Under the pieces are notes generated by a model that did not search any database, had not been told where the DNA came from, and saw only the letters and a list, made by a program, of their open reading frames with translations. The translations under genes were made by a program, and so were the position numbers. A stretch of DNA of 64,000 nt from positions 1 through 64,000 of the forward strand of contig NZ_JABBNB010000006.1 in assembly GCF_012933505.1 (NCBI RefSeq), written 5' to 3'. This document shows, one piece after another, positions 1 through 13,757 of this stretch. This DNA is from Gordonia asplenii (GTDB taxonomy: Bacteria; Actinomycetota; Actinomycetes; Mycobacteriales; Mycobacteriaceae). Positions within the stretch are counted from its first letter, which is position 1. Each line of letters opens with the position of its first letter.

Positions 1-257
1 CGCCGCTGAGTGACCGCGAGGAACGAGCGGTCGTATCGAAGTAGAGGGGCTGGTGACCCGAAAGGCCGACGGGGGAACGGATTTTCGGAGACGTTGAGCA
101 GTTTCGTGTCGGACTCACCTGCTCGATGGGGAGTCGGATCTGTCGATTGTGTCTTGTCCCGTCGTGCGTTTCCCAGTCTCAGCAACCCACCGGTAACAAC
201 GGATCGTTGCGCTCAACGCGAAACAGGCGTCCCCGGCTTGGCCAGTGATCTCACCAT

Positions 258-424
258 CCCCTCGTTACACCGAAGCTCGCGAGCTCGCTTCGGCACTCGG
301 GGAGCGGAGGGGCACCGAAGCCCGCGAGTTCGCTTCGGCACTCGGGGAGCGGAGGGGGCACCGAGGTTGGTGAGCTCGCTTCGGCACTCGGGGAGCGGAG
401 GGCGCGGCACTCGGGAGCGGAGGA
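258..424. repeat. Tandem palindromic intergenic repeat, about 3.5 copies
   Basis: Units of about 45 bp begin at 268, 313 and 359, with a partial fourth near 404. Each has a core CCGAAGC...GCTTCGG (7-bp inverted repeat) followed by GGCACTCGGGGAGCGG. The same unit, including the leading CCCCTCGTTACACC, recurs once near 29281 and once near 52349, so this is a dispersed family. The units abut without unique spacers, so it is not a CRISPR array. The rest of 1-442 holds no gene I can support; an open frame at 10-486 runs through the repeats and looks spurious. Confidence 0.8.
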
Positions 425-442
425 GCAGTTCCTGCTCGTGGC

Positions 443-856
443 TCACCGACCCAGGATCTTCTCGCATCCCACGGACTGTTCGTTGAGGATTCGACGCTGG
501 GTGGGGCGCGCCTCGTTGTAGCGCTGCACCCCGGCCTCGGAGAGGCCGGCGAACACCGAGCGGCGGTCGCCGGGGCACATGCTTCGTGTGAGAAGGCCGT
601 CTGCCTCGAGACGGGCGACCACGCGCGACGTCGCGCTCTGACTGAGGTGGACGTGGTCGGCGAGTTCGCTCATCCGGGCGGAGTGTTCGTCGGTTCGGAC
701 GAGGAACTCGAGGACCTCGAACTCGCTCGACGTCAGTTGGTGATTCGCCTGCAACTCGCGGTCGAGGGTGCACTGGATCCGGTGATAGCGCACCGACAGA
801 TCTTGCCACGCCGCGGCCAACTCGTCGTCTTTGCACACCTGCGCCTTCGATCCCAT
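443..856 (-). CDS. MarR-family transcriptional regulator
   Basis: A 137-residue winged-helix repressor of the MarR/DUF24-independent drug-resistance type. The central part (about residues 40-105) has the MarR layout: helix ending TSSEFEVLEFLVRT, then MSELADHVHLSQSATSRVVARLEADGLL as the recognition helix, then a DRRS wing. MarR proteins bind DNA as dimers and release it on binding small phenolic or lipophilic ligands. It is divergent from the exporter at 918, with 61 bp between the starts, so it very likely controls that exporter and itself. Phenolate ligands such as 2,3-dihydroxybenzoate from the neighbouring siderophore locus are a possible inducer, which is inference only. Confidence 0.85.
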   Translation of the reverse strand: MGSKAQVCKDDELAAAWQDLSVRYHRIQCTLDRELQANHQLTSSEFEVLEFLVRTDEHSARMSELADHVHLSQSATSRVVARLEADGLLTRSMCPGDRRSVFAGLSEAGVQRYNEARPTQRRILNEQSVGCEKILGR

Positions 857-860
857 GGCC

Positions 861-930
861 GCATACTATCACATGCAAGAGCAATAGATTCAGGTGCATT
901 AAATGTGGACACATTAGATGCAAGCACATA
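861..930. promoter_or_regulatory. Divergent promoter and likely MarR operator region
   Basis: This AT-rich gap between the divergent regulator and exporter contains two direct repeats, ATGCAAGAGCA (near 876) and ATGCAAGCACA (918), plus TGTGGACACA-like palindromic sequence. MarR operators are normally short inverted repeats in exactly this position. The second repeat overlaps the proposed exporter start codon, so binding there would block expression. Exact operator limits cannot be set from one sequence. Confidence 0.4.
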
Positions 931-2417
931 TAGTTTCCGACGTGACTCAAACACAGGTTGTGTCCGAAACGGAAGTGTCCACCGTCGAGACGCCGCGGCG
1001 TCTCGACCAGAGAATGCACATCACCACGGGTTCTGGCTGGTCGCCGAAGGTGTGGTTGCTGCTGGTCGTGCTGGCCGGCGCTCTTTTCCTCGACGGTCTC
1101 GACGTCTCCATGGTGGGTGTCGCGCTGCCGTCGATCGGCGACGACCTCGGTATGTCGTCGTCGCAGTTGCAGTGGATCGTGAGCGGTTACGTGCTCGGCT
1201 ACGGCGGTCTGCTCTTGTTGGGCGGTCGCACCAGCGATCTGTTCGGGCGGCGCCGGGTATTCCTGGTCGCACTGGGGGTCTTCGGTGTCGCGTCGGTGAT
1301 CAGCGCCGTCGTCGACGTCAACGCGCTGATCATCGCGTTGCGCTTCATCAAGGGAATCGCGGCCGCGTTCACCGTACCCGCGGGCCTGTCGATCATCACC
1401 ACGACGTTCGCGGAGGGGCCGGCTCGTAACAGGGCACTGAGCATCTACACGGTCTGCGGCGCGAGCGGATTCTCCCTCGGCCTCGTATTCGGTGGCCTCT
1501 TGACTGAATTGTCTTGGCGCGCAACACTCTTGTTCCCGGGCCCGCTGGCGCTGCTGCTGTTCGTCGTGGGTATGCGGGTCATCCCCGCCGTCGCGGCTCC
1601 GTCGTTCCGGTGGGCTCAGTTCGACGTGGTTGGTGCGTTGACGAGTACCGGATCACTGTTGCTGCTGGTGTTCGGAGTGGTGCGCGCGCCGGAGATCGGC
1701 TGGACCGCGCCGGTCACCCTGGTCACCCTCGTGGCGTCGGCGGCACTGATGGCCGGGTTCGTCGTTGCCGAGATGCGGCACCGACTTCCGCTGCTGCGCT
1801 TGGGAATCCTGCGATCGGTGTCGCTCGTCCAGGCGAATATCTCGGCGGCGCTCATGTTCGGCGGCTACGTCGCGTTCCAATTCGTCGTGACGCTCTACCT
1901 GCAGCAGTCGCTGGGATGGTCGCCGCTGTCGATGGCTTTGGGCTTCCTGCCCGCCGGGCTCATCGTCGCCCTCAGCGCCACGAAGATGGACAAGGTTCTC
2001 GACCGGGTGCCCACCCAATTGCTGTTGATCGTCGGGTTCACGGCGTTCCTGCTGGCCTACCTGTGGTTCGCGCGGGCAAGCGCCGGCACCGGTTACGCGA
2101 GCTTCCTGCTGCCGACGATCATCCTGCTGGGCATCGGTTTCGCCGTCACCTTCCCGTCGGTGATGTCGCAAGGCACCGCAGGCGTCGAGGACGACGAGCA
2201 GGGCCTGGCGTCGGGACTGGTCAACACCTTCGCTCAGGTGGGTGGCGCGATCATGATGGCCGTCGTGACGGCCATCCTCACCAGTTCGCATCAGCCGGTC
2301 GTGCCGGGCCAGCTGCTGCCCGGTATGCAGACGGCGATCTGGGTAGTCAGCGGACTGTCGATCGTCGGGCTGGCGGGCGCGGTGATCGTCGGTGCGCGAC
2401 GCCGAAAGTCGTCGTAG
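918..2417 (+). CDS. DHA2-type major facilitator drug/metabolite exporter
   Basis: A 499-residue membrane transporter of the EmrB/QacA (14-helix, proton antiport) branch. Motif A, GGRTSDLFGRRR, lies after the second helix near residue 103 and motif C-like glycine-rich sequence (VCGASGFSLGLVFGG) follows near helix 5. Length fits the 14-helix group. It is divergent from a MarR gene, the usual arrangement for inducible efflux. It converges on the siderophore operon, ending 11 bp before the entA-like gene, so export of a catecholate siderophore (an EntS-like job) is possible but not shown. The start at 918 lacks a clear ribosome site; the message may be leaderless, or translation may start at the ATG at 1014, just before the first helix. 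Confidence 0.85.
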   Translation: MQAHIVSDVTQTQVVSETEVSTVETPRRLDQRMHITTGSGWSPKVWLLLVVLAGALFLDGLDVSMVGVALPSIGDDLGMSSSQLQWIVSGYVLGYGGLLLLGGRTSDLFGRRRVFLVALGVFGVASVISAVVDVNALIIALRFIKGIAAAFTVPAGLSIITTTFAEGPARNRALSIYTVCGASGFSLGLVFGGLLTELSWRATLLFPGPLALLLFVVGMRVIPAVAAPSFRWAQFDVVGALTSTGSLLLLVFGVVRAPEIGWTAPVTLVTLVASAALMAGFVVAEMRHRLPLLRLGILRSVSLVQANISAALMFGGYVAFQFVVTLYLQQSLGWSPLSMALGFLPAGLIVALSATKMDKVLDRVPTQLLLIVGFTAFLLAYLWFARASAGTGYASFLLPTIILLGIGFAVTFPSVMSQGTAGVEDDEQGLASGLVNTFAQVGGAIMMAVVTAILTSSHQPVVPGQLLPGMQTAIWVVSGLSIVGLAGAVIVGARRRKSS

Positions 2418-2427
2418 ACCGACGAAC

Positions 2428-3213
2428 TCACTGATCCAGCGTCGCGCCGCCGTCGACTCGCAGGTCGTGCATGGTGATGTGCCGCGCGGCATCCGACGCC
2501 AGGAAGACGGCCGTCCCGGCGATGTCGTCGGCGGTGGCCAAGCGGCCCAACGGGATTCCCAGTCGGAACTGGTCCGGGGAACCCGCGATCACGGCGGCTG
2601 CGGCCTGGTCGATACTGGAAGAGTCGACGCTGGACTCGGCCGACCACATTCCGCGCAGCATCGGAGTGTCGGTCGAGCCCGGCGAGATCACGTTGCAGCG
2701 GATCGCGCGGGGCGCCAGTTCCAGCCCGACGCTGCGGACCAGCGCGGTGACGGCCGCCTTGCTCGCACCGTAGGCCCCGAGTCCGATCCGCGGGGTCGCG
2801 GCGGCGTTCGACGACACCACGGTGATGGAACCGGGGCCGCTCAGCACGCGGTCGGCAGCGCGCAAGATGGCCATCGTCGCCGTCAGATTGACCGCGAGCA
2901 GGCGGTCCCAGTCGTCGTCCCCGACGTCGCCGATGCGGCCGTCGAACAACACTCCGGCCGTATGCACGATCGCGGTCGGCGCACCGCCCAGCGCCCGCGT
3001 CGCCGCGTCGAGCAGACCGTCGACGGCCGGGCGATCGGTGAGATCGACGGTCAGTGCGGGACAGTCCAACTCGTGCCCGACGTCGGCGATCCCGGCGTCG
3101 ACGTCGGAGACCACGACGCGTGCCCCGGCGTCGACGAAGGCCCGCGCGGTCGCGGAGCCGATTCCGCCTGCGGCACCGGTGATCAGCGCGCGGGTGCCGG
3201 CCAACGCCGTCAC
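2428..3213 (-). CDS. entA: 2,3-dihydro-2,3-dihydroxybenzoate dehydrogenase (EntA-like SDR)
   Basis: A 261-residue classical short-chain dehydrogenase. It shows the NAD-binding TGAAGGIG near residue 12, a DVDAG segment after beta 2, SSNAA (catalytic Ser) and the YGASK active-site pair. In the catecholate pathway EntA oxidises 2,3-dihydro-2,3-dihydroxybenzoate to 2,3-dihydroxybenzoate. The pathway assignment rests on context: it is the last gene of the leftward operon, directly after the isochorismatase, with its GTG start overlapping that stop codon (GTGA, 3210-3213). The upstream in-frame extension is rejected because it lies inside entB and reads as arginine-rich shadow sequence. A generic SDR of other specificity is less likely. 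Confidence 0.82.
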   Translation of the reverse strand: MTALAGTRALITGAAGGIGSATARAFVDAGARVVVSDVDAGIADVGHELDCPALTVDLTDRPAVDGLLDAATRALGGAPTAIVHTAGVLFDGRIGDVGDDDWDRLLAVNLTATMAILRAADRVLSGPGSITVVSSNAAATPRIGLGAYGASKAAVTALVRSVGLELAPRAIRCNVISPGSTDTPMLRGMWSAESSVDSSSIDQAAAAVIAGSPDQFRLGIPLGRLATADDIAGTAVFLASDAARHITMHDLRVDGGATLDQ

Positions 3214-3854
3214 GGTCGCTCGCCCGCCAATTCGGCCCGGGCGTCGGCGGTGCTCAGGGCGATGCCGCAGGTGGTGTTGACGTAGTCGATTGCTCCGGTG
3301 TGAAAGCCGGCGTTGAAGTCGGCGACGGCGTCGGTGACGAGAAACGCCTGAATGTCGTTCATGAACGCGTCCGCGGCGGTCAACATGATGCCGATGTGCG
3401 CGTAGATTCCGGTGATCAGAATCTGATCGCGTCCCTCGTGGGCGAGCAACTGCCGCAGGTCGGTACGGGCGAATGCCGAGTACCGCCACTTCACGACCTG
3501 AATGTCGGCGGCGCGCGGAGCCAACGGCTCGATCACCGCGGCCTCGGCATCGGTGGCGATGCCGGTACCCCACCGGTCGGTGAGCAATCCGCGGCGCGCG
3601 GGATGCTGAGCCGGCGGTTGTGCGGTCAGAATCGTCGGGATGCCGAGAGTATCGCAGGTGTCGCGCAGCGCAACGATGTTGGCGGTCACCGTCGGCAACG
3701 GTTCGTCGGCCGGCGGGAAGGCGTCGACGAAATACCGCTGCATGTCGTGGATGATCAACGCGGTGCGGCCCGGATCGAGCTTCCAGTCCAGGCACGGCGA
3801 CGTGGCCGGGCTCAGCTCGTTCAGTTGGTAGGACGCAATCGGGGGGATGGCCAC
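3210..3854 (-). CDS. entB: Isochorismatase (EntB/DhbB N-terminal domain only)
   Basis: A 214-residue isochorismatase, which hydrolyses isochorismate to 2,3-dihydro-2,3-dihydroxybenzoate and pyruvate. The opening SYQLNELSP and LDPGRTALIIHDMQRYFVDAF match EntB/DhbB closely; the Asp of IHDMQ and the Lys of VVKWRYSAF correspond to the catalytic pair, and TGIYAHIGIM aligns with the active-site loop that has Gly rather than Cys in EntB. Classical EntB and DhbB are about 285-310 residues because they carry a C-terminal aryl carrier domain. That domain is absent here: the protein stops right after the isochorismatase fold. The missing carrier is found fused to the EntE-like ligase at 9821. The GTG start overlaps the last base of the upstream gene's stop. 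Confidence 0.88.
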   Translation of the reverse strand: MAIPPIASYQLNELSPATSPCLDWKLDPGRTALIIHDMQRYFVDAFPPADEPLPTVTANIVALRDTCDTLGIPTILTAQPPAQHPARRGLLTDRWGTGIATDAEAAVIEPLAPRAADIQVVKWRYSAFARTDLRQLLAHEGRDQILITGIYAHIGIMLTAADAFMNDIQAFLVTDAVADFNAGFHTGAIDYVNTTCGIALSTADARAELAGERP

Positions 3855-4809
3855 TACTTCACCGCTCCGTCGATGTCGGCGAGGACGGCTTCGACGCCGA
3901 GCGGACCGGACCCGCTGGTCCACGGTGTGCCGTCGACGGCGACGACGTGGCCGGACTTCTGCGCGGTCAGCTCGGCGAAGCCGGGACGCGTCTGCGCGGC
4001 CGCCAGATCCTTGCGCGCCTGTTCGACGCTGCCGAGCACCCCGAAGAACAGGTAGTCGGCGTCGATCAGGTCGAGATTCTCCAGGCTCACCTTCTGCCCG
4101 GACCGGTTGGCCGAGTCCACCTTCTGCTGAGCCGGTGGACGTGACATGCCCACGCGCTTGAGAACCCACGACGACAACGAGTTGCCGCCCACGATGGTCG
4201 GGCCGTCGGCGGCCCACCGTACGACGCTCGCGGTGAGTGGCTTGGCGCCGGGTGCCGCGGCGACCCGCGCGGACACCTTCGTGATCGTCGAATCGATCTC
4301 GGCGACGACGGCCTGGTGCTTGTCGGCGCGACCCAGTACGTCACCCATCGCGGCGAAATACTTCTCCCACCCGTCGGCGTATTTCGCGACGAACACGGTC
4401 GGGGCGATCTTCGTCAGCTCGTCGATGCTGTTTCGGGCACCGGTGGTGTCGTCGACGATGATGAGGTCGGGCCGTAGCTTGAGGATCTGGCCCAGATTGG
4501 GCGCACGCGTGGACGCGACGATCGGAATGTCGGGGTGGGCACCCAGATAGGCCGGGATCCCGGTCTGCCCACGACCGCTCGTCGTCCCGACCGGTGTCAC
4601 ATCAAGGGCGAGCGCGCCGTCGAGGGCGCCTTCGGCGAGGGTGACCACGCGCTGCGGATTCTTCGGCACCTGCACGGCGCGTCCCGAGGCATCGACATAG
4701 CTGCGTGTGTCGGCGGTTGCGGTGGAATCGGACGAGCCCCCGCAGGCCGCGAGTGCCCCGACGACGGCCAGGACCCCGACGAGGGCTGCTATTCGGACAG
4801 TGAAGGTCA

Positions 4810-4810
<1 letters not shown>
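3854..4810 (-). CDS. Iron-siderophore ABC transporter substrate-binding lipoprotein
   Basis: A 318-residue exported lipoprotein of the FepB/FecB cluster A-II family. The signal peptide (residues 1-22) ends in a lipobox, LAAC|GG, so Cys23 should be acylated and the protein anchored outside the membrane. The rest fits the helical-hinge binding fold: RVVTLAEGALDGALALDVTPVG, then LRPDLIIVDD typical of the first lobe, and FFGVLG and VDGTPW in the second. It should hand the ferric catecholate to the FepDGC-like permease encoded by the opposite operon at 11668-14581. The ATG overlaps the NRPS stop by one base, so the two are translationally coupled. Confidence 0.9.
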
Positions 4811-9762
<4,952 letters not shown>

Positions 9763-9787
9763 TTTCGGTGAGGCAATACCAGATGAA

Positions 9788-9808
9788 GGATAGGTTACCC
9801 TATCCGTT
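9788..9808. promoter_or_regulatory. IdeR/DtxR-like iron box between the divergent siderophore operons
   Basis: Inverted repeat GGATAGG-TTAC-CCTATCC (9788-9805). Aligned to the 19-bp DtxR/IdeR consensus TTAGGTTAGSCTAACCTAA, positions 9790-9808 agree at about 14 of 19 bases, including the TAGGTTA half. It sits 13 bp before the ligase start and about 26 bp before the NRPS start, so an iron-loaded repressor here could shut both operons. Confidence 0.75.
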
Positions 9809-9820
9809 ACGATCGACCCC

Positions 9821-11671
9821 GTGGCCGGATACCCCAGTGATGTGGCAGACCAGTACCGGCGAGACGGGTACTGGATCGGACAGACGCACACGATGCTGCT
9901 CGAAGACGCAGCGCAACGGCGTGGTGCGGCCGAGGCGGTCCGCGATGCGCGACGCAGTCTGACCTACACCGAACTCCTCGATGGTTCACGCCGCGTGGCG
10001 GGAGCACTCGTCGAACGCTATGGCTTGCGGCCCGGCGATCGTGCCGTCGTGCAGTTCCCCAACGTCGTCGACTACGTCGAGGTGATCTTCGCGCTGTTCG
10101 ACGCCGGTGTGCTGCCGGTGTTCGCGTTGGCCTCCCACGGAATCGCCGACATCACCGACCTGGTGGAGCGGAGCGACGCCGCGGCATTCCTGACCGTCGC
10201 CGACGACCGCGACCACGCCGGTGCGCTCGCGCAGACCCGGTCGACGACGTCGGACGGCCGTACCTTCCACTGCATCGTCGGCGACCCCGACGCCGCCGAT
10301 CCGCTGGCCGCCCACCGCGTCGACGCGGCGTCGTCGACCGGCCGGTCCGGCGCACCGTCGGATATCGCGTTTCTGCAGCTGTCCGGTGGAACAACCGGTG
10401 CGCCGAAGTTGATCGGCCGCACCCACGACGACTACCTCTATTCCGTTCGCGCCAGTGCCGAGATCTGTGGACTCGACGCGACGTCGGTGTTCGGAGTGGT
10501 GCTGCCGGTCTCGCACAACTTCACGATGAGTTCACCGGGCATCCTCGGCGCGGTCCACGCGGGGGCGCGGATCGTGATGGTCGACGCGACCGATGCGCGC
10601 ACCGTTCTCGACGCCGTTGCAACGCAACGCATTACGCACCTGTCGGCGGTACCGCCGCTGGTCGCGGCGTGGCTCGACTCGCCGGAGGCGGGTCGCCACG
10701 ACGTGTCGTCGCTCACGGTGCTCGGCGTGGGCGGCGCGAAACTCGCACGCGCACAAGCGCAACGGGTGCCCGGGCTGTTCGGATCGGCCACCCTGCAACA
10801 GGTCTTCGGGATGGCCGAGGGATTGGTCAACTACACCAGGCTCGACGACGATCCCGAGACCATCGTCGGCACCCAGGGACGTCCGATCAGCCCAGCCGAC
10901 GAGGTGCGCGTCGTCGACGCCGACGGTCAGCCGGTCGCCGACGGCGTGGAGGGAGCCCTGCAAACGCGCGGACCGTACACGATCCGCAACTATTGGGGCG
11001 GTGCGTCGCCGGAGTCCTTCACCGAGGACGGTTTCTACCGCACCGGTGACCGCGTGGTCCGCGACGAGCGCGGCTATGTCACGGTCGTCGGCCGCGACAA
11101 GGACCAGATCAATCGGGCCGGTGAGAAGATCGCCCCGGCCGAGATCGAAGGGGTCCTCGTCACCCACCCGGCCATTCGTGACGCGTCGGTCGTCGGCGTG
11201 CCCGATGATCGGCTCGGTGAACGGAGTGTCGCCTACATCATTCCTGCCGCTGCCGCGGTGGCCGGCGGCGATGTGCCCGATCCGATCGCGGTGCGCGGGT
11301 TTCTGCGTGAGTCGGGACTGGCCCGATTCAAGATCCCCGACGACGTGTTCATCGTCGACGACTTCCCGACGACGGCGGTCGGCAAGATCTCGAAGAACAG
11401 TCAGCGGGCGTCGGTGGCGACGCCGGCGCTCGACGATCCGCTCGCACCCGAGCGCATCCGTGGCGACCTCGCCCACAAACTCGGCATCGACGCCGAGGCG
11501 CTGACCGCGCAGACCATGCTCGCCGACAGCGGTATCGACTCGTTGCAGCTGATGGCGTTGCTCGACCACTGGCGAGCCGCCGGCGCGGGCGAACTCGACT
11601 TCCAGGCGATCGCCGAGTCGGCGACCATCGGCGACCTCATCGACGGCGTCCGGAGGGCCGGGCAACGGTGA
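9821..11671 (+). CDS. entE: 2,3-dihydroxybenzoate-AMP ligase fused to a C-terminal aryl carrier domain
   Basis: A 616-residue protein. Residues about 20-530 are an EntE/DhbE adenylation enzyme that activates 2,3-dihydroxybenzoate: [21 protein letters not shown] (185-205), the aryl-acid pocket [10 protein letters not shown] (231-240, Asn and Ser that contact the 2-hydroxyl in DhbE), [19 protein letters not shown] (325-343), GKIS Lys522. EntE and DhbE normally end here at about 535-540. This protein continues with a carrier domain (about 545-612) carrying GIDSLQLM, Ser574 being the predicted phosphopantetheine site. It therefore supplies the aryl carrier that the short EntB-like protein lacks. 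GTG start, 13 bp after the iron box; its stop overlaps the next start (GTGA). Confidence 0.92.
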   Translation: MAGYPSDVADQYRRDGYWIGQTHTMLLEDAAQRRGAAEAVRDARRSLTYTELLDGSRRVAGALVERYGLRPGDRAVVQFPNVVDYVEVIFALFDAGVLPVFALASHGIADITDLVERSDAAAFLTVADDRDHAGALAQTRSTTSDGRTFHCIVGDPDAADPLAAHRVDAASSTGRSGAPSDIAFLQLSGGTTGAPKLIGRTHDDYLYSVRASAEICGLDATSVFGVVLPVSHNFTMSSPGILGAVHAGARIVMVDATDARTVLDAVATQRITHLSAVPPLVAAWLDSPEAGRHDVSSLTVLGVGGAKLARAQAQRVPGLFGSATLQQVFGMAEGLVNYTRLDDDPETIVGTQGRPISPADEVRVVDADGQPVADGVEGALQTRGPYTIRNYWGGASPESFTEDGFYRTGDRVVRDERGYVTVVGRDKDQINRAGEKIAPAEIEGVLVTHPAIRDASVVGVPDDRLGERSVAYIIPAAAAVAGGDVPDPIAVRGFLRESGLARFKIPDDVFIVDDFPTTAVGKISKNSQRASVATPALDDPLAPERIRGDLAHKLGIDAEALTAQTMLADSGIDSLQLMALLDHWRAAGAGELDFQAIAESATIGDLIDGVRRAGQR

Positions 11672-12714
11672 CGCTCACCGACCCAGCGTCGACGTCGGCG
11701 CCGACTCGATCGACGCGCGGCGGACTGCGGTTGACGCTGCTGTGGGTGCTCGCCGTCGTCGCACTGGCAGCGCTCGCGTGGTTCAGCCTGTTTGTCGGTT
11801 CGCGCGGCATCGGAGCAGCCCAGGTGTGGGATGCGTTGTGGCATAACAGTTCTGGTCTGGATGCTGAAGCCGTCACCGGCTATCGCGTTCCGCGCGCGAT
11901 CATTTCGATTCTGGCCGGTTCCGCACTGGGCGTCGCCGGACTGTTGATCCAGCGGCTGATGAGCAATCCACTCGGCGACCCGCAGATTCTCGGCGTGAAT
12001 GCCGGTGCGGCACTTGCCATCGCGGTCGCGGTGGGGCTGTTGGGACTGACCTCGGTGTGGTCGTATGTCTGGTTCGCCTTCCTCGGCGCGGTGATCGCGA
12101 TGGCCGTCGTGTACGGACTCGGGTCGGCGGGGCGCGGACCGCTCACTCCGATCCGGGTGACGATGGCGGGCATCGCGGTGACCGCGGCACTCACCGGTGC
12201 GGTGCGTGGCATCGCATTGCTGAACCCCGCGGCGTTCGATCGGCTACGAGTCTGGGAGGTCGGCTCCGTCGTCGACCGCGACCTCGGCGTCGCACAGGTC
12301 GTCGGCCCGTTCATCCTCATCGGAGTGGTGCTGGCCTTCATCGTCGCACCGGCGGTCGACGTCGTGTCGATGGGCGACGAGATGGCCACCGTCCTGGGCG
12401 TGCGCGTCGAACGGATCCGCGTCGTGGCGCTGGTCGCGATCACCGTGCTGTGCGGAGCGGCCACCGCGGCCGCCGGACCGATCGGCTTCGTCGGGCTGAT
12501 GGTGCCGCACGCCATCCGGCTGACCCTCGGGGCGTCGGGCCGCTGGGCCGTCGCCTTCGCCGCGGTGCTCGGCGGCCTGGTGGTGCTGGCCGCCGACGTC
12601 GTCGGGCGCGTGATCGTCCGGCCCGACGAAGTGCCGGTCGGAATCGTGACCGCCGTCATCGGTGGCCCGGTGCTGATCCTGCTGGTCCGGCGCTGGGAGG
12701 GCAGCCCGGCATGA
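11668..12714 (+). CDS. fepD: Ferric-siderophore ABC transporter permease (FepD-like)
   Basis: A 348-residue FecCD-family permease with about ten hydrophobic segments. The N-terminal helix (about 22-45) is followed by RVPRAIISILAGSALGVAGLLIQRLMSNPLGDPQILGVNAGAA in short blocks, the hallmark of the family: the RxPR start and the NPLxxPxxLG loop. The GPIGFVGLMVPHAIRL segment near residue 270 is the coupling region that contacts the ATPase. It pairs with the next gene to form the membrane channel. Start GTG overlaps the ligase stop and its own stop overlaps the next ATG, so it is part of a tightly coupled operon. Confidence 0.92.
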   Translation: MTLTDPASTSAPTRSTRGGLRLTLLWVLAVVALAALAWFSLFVGSRGIGAAQVWDALWHNSSGLDAEAVTGYRVPRAIISILAGSALGVAGLLIQRLMSNPLGDPQILGVNAGAALAIAVAVGLLGLTSVWSYVWFAFLGAVIAMAVVYGLGSAGRGPLTPIRVTMAGIAVTAALTGAVRGIALLNPAAFDRLRVWEVGSVVDRDLGVAQVVGPFILIGVVLAFIVAPAVDVVSMGDEMATVLGVRVERIRVVALVAITVLCGAATAAAGPIGFVGLMVPHAIRLTLGASGRWAVAFAAVLGGLVVLAADVVGRVIVRPDEVPVGIVTAVIGGPVLILLVRRWEGSPA

Positions 12715-13757
12715 CCGTCGATTTCGGACGCCCGCAGATCGTGGTGCGCGCCGGCGGACTATCGGTGCGCGGTGATCGACGCAGTGTCGTCGTCGGCCTG
12801 ACAGTGCTTGCCGCCTTGGTGATTTCGGTTGTCGTCGCACTGGGGTCGGGAACGTATCCGCTCGGGCCGGGACAGGTGCTCGGCGCGCTGTTCGTCGGCG
12901 ACGATCCCGCTGCCCGGCTGGCCGTGTGGGACTGGCAGCTGCCGCGAGTGCTGGCCGCGGTAACGCTCGGCGCGGCGCTGGCGTCGTCGGGCTTGATCTT
13001 CCAGCTGCTGACCCGCAATCCGCTGGGCAGCCCCGATCTCATCGGGTTCGGCGTCGGTTCCTACACCGGCGCGTTGATCGCCGGGCTGGTGCTCGGCGGC
13101 AGTTTCGCCATGACGTCGATGGGTGCGCTCGCCGGTGGAATCCTGACCGCGGGCGCGGTCTATCTGCTGGCCTTTCGTACCGGCGTCGCGGGGTTTCGGC
13201 TGGTCATCACCGGTGTCGCGATCTCGTCGATGCTGGCCGCGGTCAACTACTGGCTGATTCTGCGCGCCGACCTCGATCAGGCGATGTCGGCGGCGCTGTG
13301 GGGCGCGGGCACGTTGGAGACCGCCACCTGGGCGATGGCCGGCCCGGCGTCGATCGTGGTGGTGATCCTGCTCACCGCGTTCGGACTGCTGAGCAGGCGT
13401 GCGCCCGTCGTCGAACTGGGGCCGGAGCTGGCGCGCACCCTCGGTGCACAGACGCGTCTGGCTGCGGTGGGGCTGCCGGTGCTCGGTGTCGCGCTGACCG
13501 CGGTCGCCACGACGGTCGCGGGACCGATCGCGTTCGTCGCGTTGTCGGCACCGCATATCGCGCGGCGCCTGTGCCGGTCGGGACACACGCCACCGATGGT
13601 GACCGGCCTGGTCGGGTCGCTGCTGCTGGTCGTCAGCGACGTCATCGCCGTTCGCCTGTTCGCGCCGACGACGCTGCCGGTCGGCGTCGTCACGGTATGT
13701 CTGGGCGGCGTATACCTCTGCTACCTGCTGTTTTCCGAAATGAGGCGTGCGAAGTGA
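12711..13757 (+). CDS. fepG: Ferric-siderophore ABC transporter permease (FepG-like)
   Basis: A 348-residue second FecCD-family permease. It shows LPRVLAAVTLGAALASSGLIFQ, the loop TRNPLGSPDLIGFGVGSY, and the coupling sequence GPIAFVALSAPHIARRLC near residue 270. The true ATG at 12711 overlaps the preceding TGA (ATGA); the longer frame reaching back to 12057 is only a shadow within fepD. It heterodimerises with the upstream permease to pass the ferric catecholate into the cytosol. Confidence 0.92.
   Translation: MTVDFGRPQIVVRAGGLSVRGDRRSVVVGLTVLAALVISVVVALGSGTYPLGPGQVLGALFVGDDPAARLAVWDWQLPRVLAAVTLGAALASSGLIFQLLTRNPLGSPDLIGFGVGSYTGALIAGLVLGGSFAMTSMGALAGGILTAGAVYLLAFRTGVAGFRLVITGVAISSMLAAVNYWLILRADLDQAMSAALWGAGTLETATWAMAGPASIVVVILLTAFGLLSRRAPVVELGPELARTLGAQTRLAAVGLPVLGVALTAVATTVAGPIAFVALSAPHIARRLCRSGHTPPMVTGLVGSLLLVVSDVIAVRLFAPTTLPVGVVTVCLGGVYLCYLLFSEMRRAK

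Noticed and set aside
258-424. CRISPR array
   Set aside because: Units are directly adjacent with no unique spacers and no cas genes are near; the same unit occurs singly elsewhere.
10-486. Long + strand open frame at the left end
   Set aside because: It runs through the tandem palindromic repeats and the 3' end of the MarR gene, with an arginine/serine-rich product typical of GC-rich shadow frames.
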